A stretch of DNA of 64,000 nucleotides from Streptomyces sp. PsTaAH-137 (GCF_003259365.1 NZ_QLLY01000011.1:1-64000); one strand, 5' to 3'; numbered from the stretch's first letter, positions 9,166 through 17,837 are shown. The notes: generated by a model not told the origin, from the sequence alone. Translations and numbers: made by a program.

Positions 9166-9975
9166 ATGAATCGAACTGCCGCCGCTCTGCGGAAACTCGC
9201 TGTCCTCACGGCTGCCGCGCTGCTCGGTACGGCCGCCGCTCCGTCGGTCGCCCGGGCGGCTCCCGATCCCAAGGCGCCGAAGGAGTTCGTGGCGCTCGCC
9301 GACGTCGATCCCACGATCATCCAGGAGATCCGCTATTTCACCGGGCACAACTTCGTGGGAGAGCCGGTCGACGGCTACAAGAAGCCGATGTGCATCCTGA
9401 CGAGACCGGCCGCCGAAGCGCTCCACAAGGCGCAGGCCGGGCTGCTGAAGCGGGGCTACTCCCTGAAGGTCTACGACTGTTACCGGCCCCAGCGAGCCGT
9501 CGATCACTTCGTGCGGTGGGCCAAGGATCTCGACGACCAGAAGATGAAGGCGGAGTTCTATCCGCAGGTGGACAAGACACGGCTGTTCGCGGACGGGTAC
9601 ATCGCCGAGAAGTCCGGCCACAGCCGGGGCTCCACCGTCGATCTGACGGTCGTGAGGCTGCCGGCGCTGCCCACACGCCCGTACCGGCCGGGTGAGCCGC
9701 TCAAGGCCTGTTACGGGCCGCAGAAGGAGCGCTTCCCCGACAACTCCGTCGACATGGGGACGGGGTTCGACTGCTTCGACACCCTGGCGCACACGGACGA
9801 TCCCCGTGTCCAGGGAGTGCAGCGCACCCATCGGGACCTGCTGCGCGACGCGCTCTCGGACCAGGGGTTCGTCAACCTGCCCGAGGAGTGGTGGCACTTC
9901 ACCTACAAGCCGGAGCTGTTCCCGGACACGTACTTCGACTTTCCGATCTCGCGGAGGTCGCTGACCGGGCACTGA
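9166..9975 (+). CDS. Secreted VanX-like D-Ala-D-Ala dipeptidase (M15D)
   Basis: This 269-residue zinc peptidase has a signal peptide (about 1-31, ending VARAA), so it acts outside the cytoplasm. The M15D signature is complete: substrate Arg in CYRPQR (Arg108), zinc ligands in SGHSRGSTVD (His152, Asp159), and the EEWWHF motif (catalytic Glu241, His244). VanX itself is cytoplasmic and confers vancomycin resistance; a secreted form with no vanHA neighbours more likely recycles or trims cell-wall peptides. The start at 9166 was chosen because it gives a clean signal peptide, unlike the upstream ATG at 9082. Confidence 0.9.
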   Translation: MNRTAAALRKLAVLTAAALLGTAAAPSVARAAPDPKAPKEFVALADVDPTIIQEIRYFTGHNFVGEPVDGYKKPMCILTRPAAEALHKAQAGLLKRGYSLKVYDCYRPQRAVDHFVRWAKDLDDQKMKAEFYPQVDKTRLFADGYIAEKSGHSRGSTVDLTVVRLPALPTRPYRPGEPLKACYGPQKERFPDNSVDMGTGFDCFDTLAHTDDPRVQGVQRTHRDLLRDALSDQGFVNLPEEWWHFTYKPELFPDTYFDFPISRRSLTGH

Positions 9976-10029
9976 GCCGCGGCCGGTTCTGCGGGCCCCC
10001 TGACGGCGGGCGGTTGCCCGTGGCACACT

Positions 10030-10046
10030 TCTGACGTTCCGTCAGA
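10030..10046. promoter_or_regulatory. Perfect palindrome before the DUF35/thiolase operon
   Basis: TCTGACGTTCCGTCAGA has 7-bp arms around TTC and ends 19 bp before the start codon at 10066. TGACG/CGTCA arms of this kind are typical of TetR-family operators in actinobacterial lipid-catabolism genes. No TetR gene lies next to it, so the regulator would act in trans. Confidence 0.55.
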
Positions 10047-10065
10047 TTCGGTGTCGGGAGGGTTC

Positions 10066-10524
10066 GTGACACGTACGCGCACGCCGGTCGTGGCCGGTTG
10101 GTTCGCCGGCGAGGGTGAGGACTTCCGCCTGTTGGGGACGCGCTGCTCGGCCTGCGCGTCCGTGTACTTCCCGCGGGAGGACGGGGCCTGCCGCAACCCC
10201 GCGTGCGCGGGCGGCGACCTGGTCGAGGTGCCGCTCTCCCGGCGCGGGCGGATCTGGTCGTACACGGACGCGCGCTACCGGCCGCCGGAGCCGTACGTCT
10301 CGGACCGGGAACTTCCCTGGGAGCCCTACACGTTGATCGCTGTGGAGCTTGCCGCTGAGCGATTGGTGGTGCTCGGGCAGGGGGTTCCCGGGGTGTCCGT
10401 GGCCGATCTGGAGATCGGCATGGAGGTGGAGGTCGTACCGGGCCTGCTCAGCGAGGACGGGGACGAGGCGAGCGGTACGGCCTGGACGACGTGGCACTGG
10501 TGGCCGACGGGGGTGACGGCATGA
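10066..10524 (+). CDS. Zn-ribbon OB-fold protein (DUF35)
   Basis: This 152-residue protein has a rubredoxin-like zinc ribbon (CSAC near residue 30 and a second Cys pair, C-R-N-P-A-C) followed by an OB-fold with GRIWSYT. DUF35 proteins act as partners of thiolase-like enzymes, for example in Ltp-type aldolases for steroid side chains and in acyl-CoA thiolases. The next gene is such a thiolase and overlaps this one by ATGA, which supports a two-subunit enzyme. GTG 10066 was chosen as the start because GGGAGGG (10056-10062) lies just before it; GTG 10051 precedes that site. Confidence 0.85.
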   Translation: MTRTRTPVVAGWFAGEGEDFRLLGTRCSACASVYFPREDGACRNPACAGGDLVEVPLSRRGRIWSYTDARYRPPEPYVSDRELPWEPYTLIAVELAAERLVVLGQGVPGVSVADLEIGMEVEVVPGLLSEDGDEASGTAWTTWHWWPTGVTA

Positions 10525-11711
10525 CGGGGGACGTGGCGGTGCTCGGCGCGGGCATGCACCCCTGGGGCAAGTGGGGGCGCAGCTTCGTCGAGTACGGGAC
10601 GGCCGCGGCGCGGGCGGCGCTCGCCGACGCGGCGGTCGAGTGGCAGGACGTGCAGTCGGTGGTCGGCGCCGACACCGTGCGCGGCGGATATCCCGGGTAT
10701 GTGGCGGGGGCGACGTTCGCGAAGGCTCTGGGCTGGCAGGGAGCCCGCGTGACCAGCGTGTACGCGGCGTGCGCCTCGGGGGCGCAGGCCGTCGCCACGG
10801 CGCGCGCGCAGATCCTCGCGGGGCTCGCGGACGTCGTGCTCGTCGTCGGCGCCGATGCCGCGCCCAAGGGCTTCTTCCGGCCCGCCGGGGGTGATCGGCA
10901 GGACGATCCCGACTGGCTGCGGTTCCGGGTGCTCGGCGCCACCAATCCGACGTACTTCGGGCTGTACGCGCGTCGGCGGATGGCCGTGCACGGGGACACC
11001 CTGGAGGACTTCGCCCAGGTGAAGGTGAAGAACGCGGCCTGCGGGGCACTCAATCCGCACGCCCGCTACCGCAAGGCCGTGTCGGCCGAGGAGGTGGCCG
11101 CCTCCGCCGTCGTCTCCGATCCGCTGCGGCTCCTGGACATCTGCGCCACGTCGGACGGCGGCGCGGCGCTGGTGCTGTCCAGCATGGAGTTCGCGCGGCG
11201 CCGCGGAGTCACCGATCCCGTACGGATCCGGGCGGTGTCCACGGTGACGCCCACGTATCCGAGCACGGTGCTCGACCTCCCGGACATCGCGACGGACTCG
11301 GCCGCGGGGGTCGAGGCGGACGGGCCCTCCTTCCGGTCCTCCATAGCCCAGGCCGCCTATGAAGAGGCCGGCATCGGACCCGAGGAGCTGTCGCTCGCCG
11401 AGGTCTACGACCTGTCCACCGCCCTGGAGTTGCAGTGGTACGAGGACCTGGGGCTGTGCGCCGAAGGGGCAGCGGCCAAACTGCTGCGCGAGGGGGCGAC
11501 GGCACCCGGCGGACGCATACCCGTGAACGTCAGCGGTGGGCTCGCGTCCTTCGGGGAGGCGGTGCCGGCTCAGGCCATCGCCCAGGTGTGCGAGCTGACC
11601 TGGCAGTTGCGGGGCACGGCCGGGGCGCGGCAGGTGGCCGGGGCCCGGGTCGGGATCACGGCCAACCAGGGGCTCTTCGGGCACGGTTCGTCGGTCGTGG
11701 CGGTGCGTTGA
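10521..11711 (+). CDS. Thiolase-family lipid-transfer protein (SCP2-thiolase type)
   Basis: This 396-residue thiolase-fold protein has the nucleophile-loop motif VYAACASGAQA and a C-terminal NVSGG plus GITANQG region, as in SCP2-type thiolases and Ltp proteins. The usual C-terminal thiolase cysteine/histidine signatures are not obvious, as in Ltp aldolases that act with DUF35 partners. It probably cleaves or forms C-C bonds in acyl-CoA substrates. The start at 10521 overlaps the DUF35 stop (ATGA), implying coupled translation and equal amounts. Confidence 0.85.
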   Translation: MTGDVAVLGAGMHPWGKWGRSFVEYGTAAARAALADAAVEWQDVQSVVGADTVRGGYPGYVAGATFAKALGWQGARVTSVYAACASGAQAVATARAQILAGLADVVLVVGADAAPKGFFRPAGGDRQDDPDWLRFRVLGATNPTYFGLYARRRMAVHGDTLEDFAQVKVKNAACGALNPHARYRKAVSAEEVAASAVVSDPLRLLDICATSDGGAALVLSSMEFARRRGVTDPVRIRAVSTVTPTYPSTVLDLPDIATDSAAGVEADGPSFRSSIAQAAYEEAGIGPEELSLAEVYDLSTALELQWYEDLGLCAEGAAAKLLREGATAPGGRIPVNVSGGLASFGEAVPAQAIAQVCELTWQLRGTAGARQVAGARVGITANQGLFGHGSSVVAVR

Positions 11712-11806
11712 CCGAGAGGCTCGGGCGGCGGGCTTGATCAGCGGGTTCGTACGCTGCGTGATCGCCTGGGAATGCTGCGTGAACAGCGTGTGAACTGGAC
11801 CTGGAG

Positions 11807-13465
11807 GTGCGCCGGGGGCAGCATCATGCTGCCGTGCGCTCCTGGACGGACAGTCTTCGCTTCGCCTTCCAGCCCGTGGTCAATCTGGCCACGGGGACGG
11901 TGGCAGCGCTGGAGATCCTGGCGCGTCCGGAGCACGGCGACGTGCTGGCCCGGGCCCGGCGCGAGCCCGAACTCGACGGTCGGCTCGCCGCGTTGGCGGT
12001 CGGCGACGCCGCGCGCAAGGAGACGCTGCTGCCGCTGCACGTGAATGTGTTCGCGGGCACGCTCGCCGACCTCGGCGGGCTCTCGGCGCTGCGGGACGCG
12101 GTGCGGGCTGCGGGACGGCTGCCGTGGGAGATCACCGTCGACGTGGGGCCGCCGTTCACGCACGTACCCCACCGGGCGCTCATCGAGGGCGTCGCGGCAC
12201 TGCGGGACGAAGGGTTCCGGATCTGTGCGGACGGGGTCGGGGACGGCGACCTGCCGTTGCGGCTGCTCGACGATCTGGCGCCCGATCTGGTCAAGCTGGA
12301 CACTTCGCTGCTGGCGCGTACGGCGTCGGTGCGGGCAATGCGGACCCTGTGCGAGGAGTCGGGGGCGCTGCTCGCGGTCGAAGGAGTGGAGTCGGAGGCG
12401 CAGTGCGCCGCGGCCCGGGACGCGGGGGCACAGCTCGCGCAGGGTGTGCTGTTCGCGCCGCCGTCCCGGCTGCCGTCGTCGGATGTCTTCCTGCCCGAAC
12501 TGCGCTCCGCGGCCGGGATGCCGAGGCCGGCCGGGCCGTCGGTGCGGGAGTTCGTGCGGCCCGCCGCGCTGCTGCCGCAGGGCGCCTCCGCGGAACAGGT
12601 GCGCACGCTGCTGACCGGGGCGCCGGAGGTGTCGGGCGTGCTGCTCGTGGACACGGCCGGGGTGCCCGTGCGGTCGGTGCAGCGGGACCGGTTCCTGCTG
12701 TCGCTGTCCGCGCGCTACGGGCACGCCCTCTACGCGGACCGGCCCGCGGCGCGCCTCGGCGACCCGCCGCGCACCGTGGGCGTCGCGGCGACCGCCTGGG
12801 AGGTGCTGGACGTCGTCGCGGACGGCGAGCGCAGCCGCACCGCCGACGACGTCGCCGTGGTCGACGGCCGGGGACGGTGCGTGGGCGTCGTACGCCTCGC
12901 CGACCTCGTACGGGCCCTCGCGGAGAGCCGGGTGGAGGAGGCGGCCGGTCTCAATCCGCTCACGCGGCTGCCCGGTTCGGACGCGGTCACCGGCGAGGTG
13001 GACCGCCGGCTCGCGCAGGGCCGGGGCTTCGCCCTGACCTGGCTGGACATCGACGGGTTCAAACAGGTCAACGACGGGGCGGGGTTCGCCGCGGGTGACG
13101 AACTGATCCGCGCGGTGGGGCGGGCACTGGCGCGTACGGAGTCGGAGACCGTACGCGTCGGGCACATCGGGGGCGACGACTTCCTGGTCCTGGCCGATCC
13201 GGAGCGGCTGGACCCACTCGCCGTCGCGCTGCTCGACGCGCCCTGGTCGGCGGGCGGTCGCGCGGTGACGCTGTCGCTCGCCACGCTGGTGTGCCCGCCG
13301 GGCAGCGTGCCCGACCATCGCGGGGCGGCGGCCTCACTGGCGCCGCTCAAGCGGGTCGCCAAGGCGCTGCCCGGGGCGAGTTGGGTGTGCGGGCAGGCGG
13401 GCCGTGCGGGCTACGTGGTGCGGCGCGGGACGGCGGCGGACGGAAGCGTCCTGCCGACGGCCTGA
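11807..13465 (+). CDS. EAL-CBS-GGDEF protein (degenerate c-di-GMP enzyme)
   Basis: The 552-residue frame has domains in the order EAL (about 15-220), a CBS-like segment (about 255-375) and GGDEF (about 385-520). The EAL motif reads EILAR, the DDFGTG loop reads DGVGDG and the glutamate of the central metal-binding strand is replaced (ITVDV); only VEGVES and QGVLF are near consensus. Phosphodiesterase activity is therefore doubtful. The C-terminal motif is GGDDF with an intact LDIDGFKQVND segment, so cyclase activity or c-di-GMP binding remains possible. No membrane helix is seen. The start is uncertain: GTG 11807 or GTG 11834, neither well spaced from a Shine-Dalgarno sequence. Confidence 0.82.
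   Translation: MRRGQHHAAVRSWTDSLRFAFQPVVNLATGTVAALEILARPEHGDVLARARREPELDGRLAALAVGDAARKETLLPLHVNVFAGTLADLGGLSALRDAVRAAGRLPWEITVDVGPPFTHVPHRALIEGVAALRDEGFRICADGVGDGDLPLRLLDDLAPDLVKLDTSLLARTASVRAMRTLCEESGALLAVEGVESEAQCAAARDAGAQLAQGVLFAPPSRLPSSDVFLPELRSAAGMPRPAGPSVREFVRPAALLPQGASAEQVRTLLTGAPEVSGVLLVDTAGVPVRSVQRDRFLLSLSARYGHALYADRPAARLGDPPRTVGVAATAWEVLDVVADGERSRTADDVAVVDGRGRCVGVVRLADLVRALAESRVEEAAGLNPLTRLPGSDAVTGEVDRRLAQGRGFALTWLDIDGFKQVNDGAGFAAGDELIRAVGRALARTESETVRVGHIGGDDFLVLADPERLDPLAVALLDAPWSAGGRAVTLSLATLVCPPGSVPDHRGAAASLAPLKRVAKALPGASWVCGQAGRAGYVVRRGTAADGSVLPTA
11817..11833. promoter_or_regulatory. Perfect palindrome at the EAL-GGDEF gene start
   Basis: GGCAGCATCATGCTGCC has 8-bp arms around one base and ends directly at the alternative GTG start codon (11834). 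It could be an operator or an RNA hairpin that hides the start. Confidence 0.4.
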
Positions 13466-13839
13466 GGCGTCGCACCGCCACGAGAACGCTTCGCGCAGGT
13501 CATGGCCGCGCTGCCGAAAGCCGTCCGGCAGAACGCGCTTGCCGGAGTGTCCGCCACCGGTCAACCGTTGCGGTCGGCGACCTTGACGCTCCAGTACGGC
13601 CGGTGAACACTTCCGGGTGTCAGTCGGCATCGCCGCAAGCCGGCCCACCTCCGATCGTGGCAGGTCAGGGCCGCTCCCCCACGCGCGGTTCCGGCTGTGC
13701 GGGCACGCTCGTCACGGACGCCGGGCAGGGCACGGGACCTCCCCTGACCACGGCCGAAGTAGCCAGAACCAGCCAGGGGAAACGCCCCCTGCGCGGAGGA
13801 CCGGGGCGCTCCGCCCCGGGCGAGGGGCTAGGAGCCGCT
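13466..13839 (+). promoter_or_regulatory. glpF upstream region, 374 bp without a gene
   Basis: No gene is supported here. A -35-like TTGACG lies at 13583-13588, but the -10 candidate 17 bases later (AACACT) is weak. A hairpin with 8-bp GC arms (13801-13808 and 13812-13819) lies 20 bp before the start codon in the mRNA leader, and GGAG at 13831-13834 is the glpF ribosome binding site. I could not find a clear IclR/GylR operator by eye. Confidence 0.4.
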
Positions 13840-14592
13840 ATGCACAGCAACGGAGACATCTTCGTCGGTGAGGTCATCGGCACCGCCATTCTGATCCTGT
13901 TCGGCGCGGGCGTCTGCGCCGCCGTCACCCTGAAGCATTCCAAGGCAAGAGCCTCGGGCTGGATCGTCATCGCGTTCGGCTGGGGGTTCGGCGTACTGGC
14001 CGGCGCGTACACGGCCGCGCCCCTGTCGGGCGGCCATCTCAACCCCGCCGTCACCCTCGGCATCGCCATCGACACAGGCGACTGGGACCAGGTCTGGGTC
14101 TATCTGTGCGGCCAGATGGTCGGCGCCATGCTGGGCGCCGTCCTCGCGTACCTGGTGTATCTCGCGCAGTTCAACGCCAATACGGGTTCCGCCGCCGAGG
14201 GCGCGCCGGCCGACGACGGGCCGCTGCCGACGCTCGGCATCTTCTCGACGATCCCCGAGATCCGGAATCCCGCCGCGAACCTGCTCACCGAGGTCATCGC
14301 GACGATCGCGCTCGTGCTGCCCATCCTGGCGTTCGGGCTCACCAAGGGCCTGGGCGAGTCGGGTACGACGGTGCTGATCGTGTCGCTGCTGGTCGTCGGC
14401 ATCGGTCTGTCGCTGGGCGGGCCGACCGGGTACGCCATCAATCCCGCGCGCGACCTGGGCCCGCGCATCGTGCACCAGTTGCTGCCCATCCCCAACAAGG
14501 GGACGTCCGACTGGGGTTACGCCCTCGTGCCGGTCGTCGGGCCGCTGATCGGCGGCGCGCTGGCGGGGGTCATCTACAACGCGGCGTTCTGA
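13840..14592 (+). CDS. glpF: Glycerol uptake facilitator (aquaglyceroporin)
   Basis: This 250-residue inner-membrane channel of the MIP family admits glycerol by facilitated diffusion. Six hydrophobic segments and two half-helices are visible. The first NPA box is GGHLNPAVTLG; the second is GYAINPARDLGPR, with the aspartate after NPAR that marks glycerol facilitators rather than water channels. The start ATG at 13840 follows GGAG. glpK begins 101 bp downstream, so uptake and phosphorylation are likely cotranscribed. Confidence 0.94.
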   Translation: MHSNGDIFVGEVIGTAILILFGAGVCAAVTLKHSKARASGWIVIAFGWGFGVLAGAYTAAPLSGGHLNPAVTLGIAIDTGDWDQVWVYLCGQMVGAMLGAVLAYLVYLAQFNANTGSAAEGAPADDGPLPTLGIFSTIPEIRNPAANLLTEVIATIALVLPILAFGLTKGLGESGTTVLIVSLLVVGIGLSLGGPTGYAINPARDLGPRIVHQLLPIPNKGTSDWGYALVPVVGPLIGGALAGVIYNAAF

Positions 14593-14693
14593 GAGCCGCG
14601 ATCCGAAACGCGGCCGCGGAATCGTTCCGGCCAGGTTCCACGGCGTTCCGACACCCGATCCACGTACGACCGTCCGCTCACGAAGGGGTAGCC

Positions 14694-16211
14694 ATGCCCG
14701 AGACTTCCGTGAAGTACGTAGCCGCGATCGATCAGGGCACCACGTCGAGCCGTTGCATCATCTTCAACCAGGACGGCGAGATCGTCGCCGTCGACCAGCG
14801 CGAACACCGTCAGATCTTCCCCAAGCCCGGCTGGGTGGAGCACGACGCCACCGAGATCTGGTCCAAGGTCCAGGCGGTCGTGGCCGGCGCGCTCGCCAAG
14901 GCCGGACTGCGCGCCGACCAGCTCAGCGCCCTCGGCATCACCAACCAGCGGGAGACCACGGTCCTGTGGGACCGCGCGACCGGAAAGCCGGTGCACAACG
15001 CCATCGTGTGGCAGGACACCCGGACCTCGGCGCTCTGCACCGAACTGGGCGGCTCCGACGGGCAGGACCGGTTCCGCGAGCAGACCGGTCTGCCGCTCGC
15101 GAGCTACTTCTCCGGGCCCAAGGCGGCCTGGCTGCTCGACAACGTGCCGGGGCTGCGGGCGCGGGCCGAACGCGGTGACATCGCCTTCGGGACGATCGAC
15201 TCGTGGCTGATCTGGAACCTGACCGGCGGCACCGACGGCGGTGTGCACGTCACCGATGTGACCAATGCCGGGCGCACCATGCTGATGAACCTGGAGACCC
15301 TTCAGTGGGACGCCTCGATCCTCTCCGCGATGCGGGTGCCCGAGGCGGTCCTTCCGGAGATCCGTTCGTCGGCGGAGGTGTACGGCACGGCGGTCGGGCA
15401 GTTGTCCGGGGTGCCCGTCGCGTCCGCGCTCGGGGACCAGCAGGCCGCCGTGTTCGGGCAGGCGTGCTACGACACCGGTACGGCGAAGAACACGTACGGC
15501 ACGGGCAGCTTCCTGCTGCTCAACACCGGTAACCGGCCGGTTCCCTCGAAGAACGGGCTGCTCACCACCATGGGGTACAAGATCGGCTCCGAGGCGCCGG
15601 TGTACTGCCTCGAAGGGTCGATCGCGATCACCGGGGCGCTCGTCCAGTGGTTCCGCGACCAGCTCGGCATCATCAAGACCGCCGACGAGATCGAGACGCT
15701 GGCCGCGAGCGTGGACGACAACGGCGGGGCGTACATCGTGCCCGCGTTCTCCGGTCTGTTCGCGCCGTACTGGCGCTCGGACGCGCGCGGTGTCGTCACG
15801 GGGCTGACCAGGTACGTCACCAAGGCGCATCTCGCGCGGGCCGTCCTGGAGGCGACGAGCTGGCAGACCCGTGAGGTCGTCGACGCGATGTACCAGGACT
15901 CCGGGGTGCGGATCACGACCCTGAAGGTCGACGGTGGCATGACGAAGAACAACCTGCTGATGCAGCACCAGGCGGACGTGCTCGACGTGCCCGTGATCCG
16001 GCCCAGGGTGTCGGAGACCACGTGCCTGGGCGCCGCCTACGCGGCCGGGCTCGCGACGGGGGTGTGGAACGACCTGGACGAGCTGAAGTCGCACTGGCAG
16101 CGCGACGTCGAATGGACGCCGTCGATGGACGCGCAGACCCGGGACCGCGAGTACCACAACTGGCACAAGGCGGTGGAGAAGAGCCTCGGCTGGCACGAGG
16201 ACGGCGTGTAG
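14694..16211 (+). CDS. glpK: Glycerol kinase
   Basis: This 505-residue FGGY-family kinase phosphorylates glycerol to glycerol 3-phosphate, trapping it in the cell. Diagnostic segments are the N-terminal DQGTTSSR, GITNQRETT, the catalytic-region GDQQAAVFGQ, GTGSFLL and the C-terminal KVDGGMTKNNLLMQ. Length is normal. It lies directly after glpF. Neither a glycerol-3-phosphate dehydrogenase (glpD) nor a GylR-type regulator is adjacent, unlike the gyl operon known from S. coelicolor, so this may be a second glycerol locus or a split one. Confidence 0.96.
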   Translation: MPETSVKYVAAIDQGTTSSRCIIFNQDGEIVAVDQREHRQIFPKPGWVEHDATEIWSKVQAVVAGALAKAGLRADQLSALGITNQRETTVLWDRATGKPVHNAIVWQDTRTSALCTELGGSDGQDRFREQTGLPLASYFSGPKAAWLLDNVPGLRARAERGDIAFGTIDSWLIWNLTGGTDGGVHVTDVTNAGRTMLMNLETLQWDASILSAMRVPEAVLPEIRSSAEVYGTAVGQLSGVPVASALGDQQAAVFGQACYDTGTAKNTYGTGSFLLLNTGNRPVPSKNGLLTTMGYKIGSEAPVYCLEGSIAITGALVQWFRDQLGIIKTADEIETLAASVDDNGGAYIVPAFSGLFAPYWRSDARGVVTGLTRYVTKAHLARAVLEATSWQTREVVDAMYQDSGVRITTLKVDGGMTKNNLLMQHQADVLDVPVIRPRVSETTCLGAAYAAGLATGVWNDLDELKSHWQRDVEWTPSMDAQTRDREYHNWHKAVEKSLGWHEDGV

Positions 16212-16274
16212 GCACGCGGATAAGCGCCCGTGTACGCGCCCGTGTCAGCGCTCATCGGGCGCGGGTTGAGAGGT

Positions 16275-16313
16275 ACGCGCGCGTAGAGGCGAAAACTGCC
16301 TCCTCGCGCGCGT
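16275..16313. terminator. Terminator between glpK and the conservon
   Basis: Outer arms ACGCGCGCG (16275-16283) and CGCGCGCGT (16305-16313) and inner arms GAGGC (16286-16290) and GCCTC (16298-16302) form a long hairpin with a 7-base loop. It lies between convergent transcription units and could stop both. Confidence 0.65.
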
Positions 16314-16346
16314 GCTCGCGCGTGACGGTTGCGCGCGCGTGCCGGT

Positions 16347-16952
16347 TCAGGTGACGGCCGGCTCGCGGCGCCGGGCGGAGACGGCCGCGGCGTGCTCGAC
16401 CACGCCGATGAGCACGTTCTTCACGGAGTCCTTCTCGCGGGCGTCGCACAGCACCACGGGGACGGCCGGGTCGAGGTCCAGGGCCTCGCGCACCGTGTCG
16501 GTCGGGTAACGGGCCGCGCCCTCGAAGCAGTTGACGCCGACGACGAACGGGATGTCACGCCGCTCGAAGTAGTCGATGGCGGCGAAGCAGTCCTCCAGCC
16601 GCCGGGTGTCGGCGAGGACGACGGCACCCAGCGCACCGGTCGCGAGCTCGTCCCAGAGGAACCAGAAGCGGTCCTGGCCCGGTGTGCCGAAGAGGTACAG
16701 GACCAGGTTCTCGCGGACGGTGATCCGGCCGAAGTCCATGGCCACGGTGGTGGTGTGCTTGCCCTCGACGCCCTGGGTGTCGTCGACCGGGCGGCCCGCT
16801 TCACTGAGCAGTTCCTCCGTGCGCAGCGGCCGGATCTCGCTGACCGCGCCGACGAGCGTCGTCTTGCCCACGCCGAAGCCGCCGGCCACCAGGATCTTGA
16901 GCGTGACGGGCTCGACGGGGGCCCTGCCGCGCTCGGAACGCCCGAAGATCAT
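16347..16952 (-). CDS. Conservon GTP-binding protein (CvnD type)
   Basis: This 201-residue Ras-like small GTPase has P-loop GGFGVGKTT, switch region KHTTTVAMDFGR, LFGTPGQDRFW and the base-recognition region VGVNCFEGA. It is the last gene of a conservon, a four-gene unit thought to form a membrane-linked signalling complex resembling a G-protein system. The start at 16952 was chosen because AGGAGA lies eight bases upstream; that Shine-Dalgarno sequence would be inside the coding region if the upstream GTG (16973) were used. Confidence 0.93.
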   Translation of the reverse strand: MIFGRSERGRAPVEPVTLKILVAGGFGVGKTTLVGAVSEIRPLRTEELLSEAGRPVDDTQGVEGKHTTTVAMDFGRITVRENLVLYLFGTPGQDRFWFLWDELATGALGAVVLADTRRLEDCFAAIDYFERRDIPFVVGVNCFEGAARYPTDTVREALDLDPAVPVVLCDAREKDSVKNVLIGVVEHAAAVSARRREPAVT

Positions 16953-16988
16953 GGGTTGTCTCTCCTGACTCACTGGTTGGGCTGTCGA

Positions 16989-17390
16989 TCAGAGGGCTCT
17001 GAGGCCGTCGATCACATCGCGCAGGATGCTCTCGTCGGGCAGTTCCGCCGGTGGGACCGGGCGGGTCACATGGACCAGATCGTCGTCGACGAGGTCGCCT
17101 ATCAGGACGCGGACGACCCCGACGGGCAGGTCGAGTTCCGCGGCGAGCTCAGCCACCGACTGCGGGCTGTCCCGGCACAGTTCGACGATGTCGACGTGTT
17201 CCGGCGACAGGGTCTGGTCGGCGACCGGGTCGCCGCCGCGGGCCTGCGCGACGACGACCGCGATGAGGTCGAGACGGTGCTGTCCCGCACTCGTGGTGCG
17301 GCCGCGTGTCATGGCGTACGGGCGCACGACGGGCCCGGCGTCGTCGTCGAACCAGTGCGTCCCTTGCGTCCCCTGACCGTCTGCGCTCAT
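16989..17390 (-). CDS. DUF742 protein (CvnC type)
   Basis: This 133-residue protein has the winged-helix-like DUF742 fold: an N-terminal VVRPYAMTRGRT motif, then helices ending with PVGVVRVLIGDLVDDDLVHV. DUF742 proteins are found almost only in actinobacterial conservons, where they are thought to interact with the GTPase and kinase-like partners. It lies between the roadblock gene (9-bp gap) and the GTPase gene (36-bp gap). Confidence 0.93.
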   Translation of the reverse strand: MSADGQGTQGTHWFDDDAGPVVRPYAMTRGRTTSAGQHRLDLIAVVVAQARGGDPVADQTLSPEHVDIVELCRDSPQSVAELAAELDLPVGVVRVLIGDLVDDDLVHVTRPVPPAELPDESILRDVIDGLRAL

Positions 17391-17399
17391 GCCAACCCA

Positions 17400-17837
17400 C
17401 TACCCTCCGGCGGGTGGTTCCGTGCGCGGTGCCGTCGCCAGGTGGGCGCCGACGCGCTTGACCAACAAGGTCATCTCGTAGGCCACGAGGCCGACATCGG
17501 AGTCCGCGTCCGACAGGACGGCGAGGCAGCTGCCGTCGCCCGCCGCGGTGACGAACAGGAAGGCGTCGTCGAGTTCGACCACCGTCTGCCGGACGCCGCC
17601 CGCGTCGAAGTGCCGGCCGACTCCCTTGGCGAGGCTGTGGAAGCCGGAGGCGACAGCGGCGAGGTGCTCGCTGTCCTCGCGGGTGAGGTCCTGGGAGACC
17701 CCGGTCGGCAGTCCGTCGCCGGACAGCACGAGCGCCTTGCGGATGCTGGCCACGCGTTCCACCAGATCGTCCAGAAGCCAGTTCAGCTCACCCGAACCCC
17801 CCGGGGTGGTGTGCGCGCTGGCCTTCGGTGCGGTCAT
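17400..17837 (-). CDS. Roadblock/LC7 domain protein (CvnB type)
   Basis: This 145-residue roadblock/LC7 protein begins its domain at LNWLLDDLVERV and ends with MTLLVKRVGAHL. Such proteins dimerise and act as regulators or scaffolds for the small GTPase of the conservon, like MglB with MglA. Its start overlaps the stop of the kinase-like gene by four bases (17834-17837), so translation is coupled. Confidence 0.94.
   Translation of the reverse strand: MTAPKASAHTTPGGSGELNWLLDDLVERVASIRKALVLSGDGLPTGVSQDLTREDSEHLAAVASGFHSLAKGVGRHFDAGGVRQTVVELDDAFLFVTAAGDGSCLAVLSDADSDVGLVAYEMTLLVKRVGAHLATAPRTEPPAGG

Noticed and set aside
6195..9320. 1041-codon minus-strand frame opposite GH31 and the VanX-like gene
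   Set aside because: Antisense shadow; the plus-strand products carry clear family motifs.
9166..9975. Vancomycin resistance cluster
   Set aside because: The VanX-like protein has a signal peptide and there are no vanH, vanA or vanRS genes beside it, so resistance is not supported.
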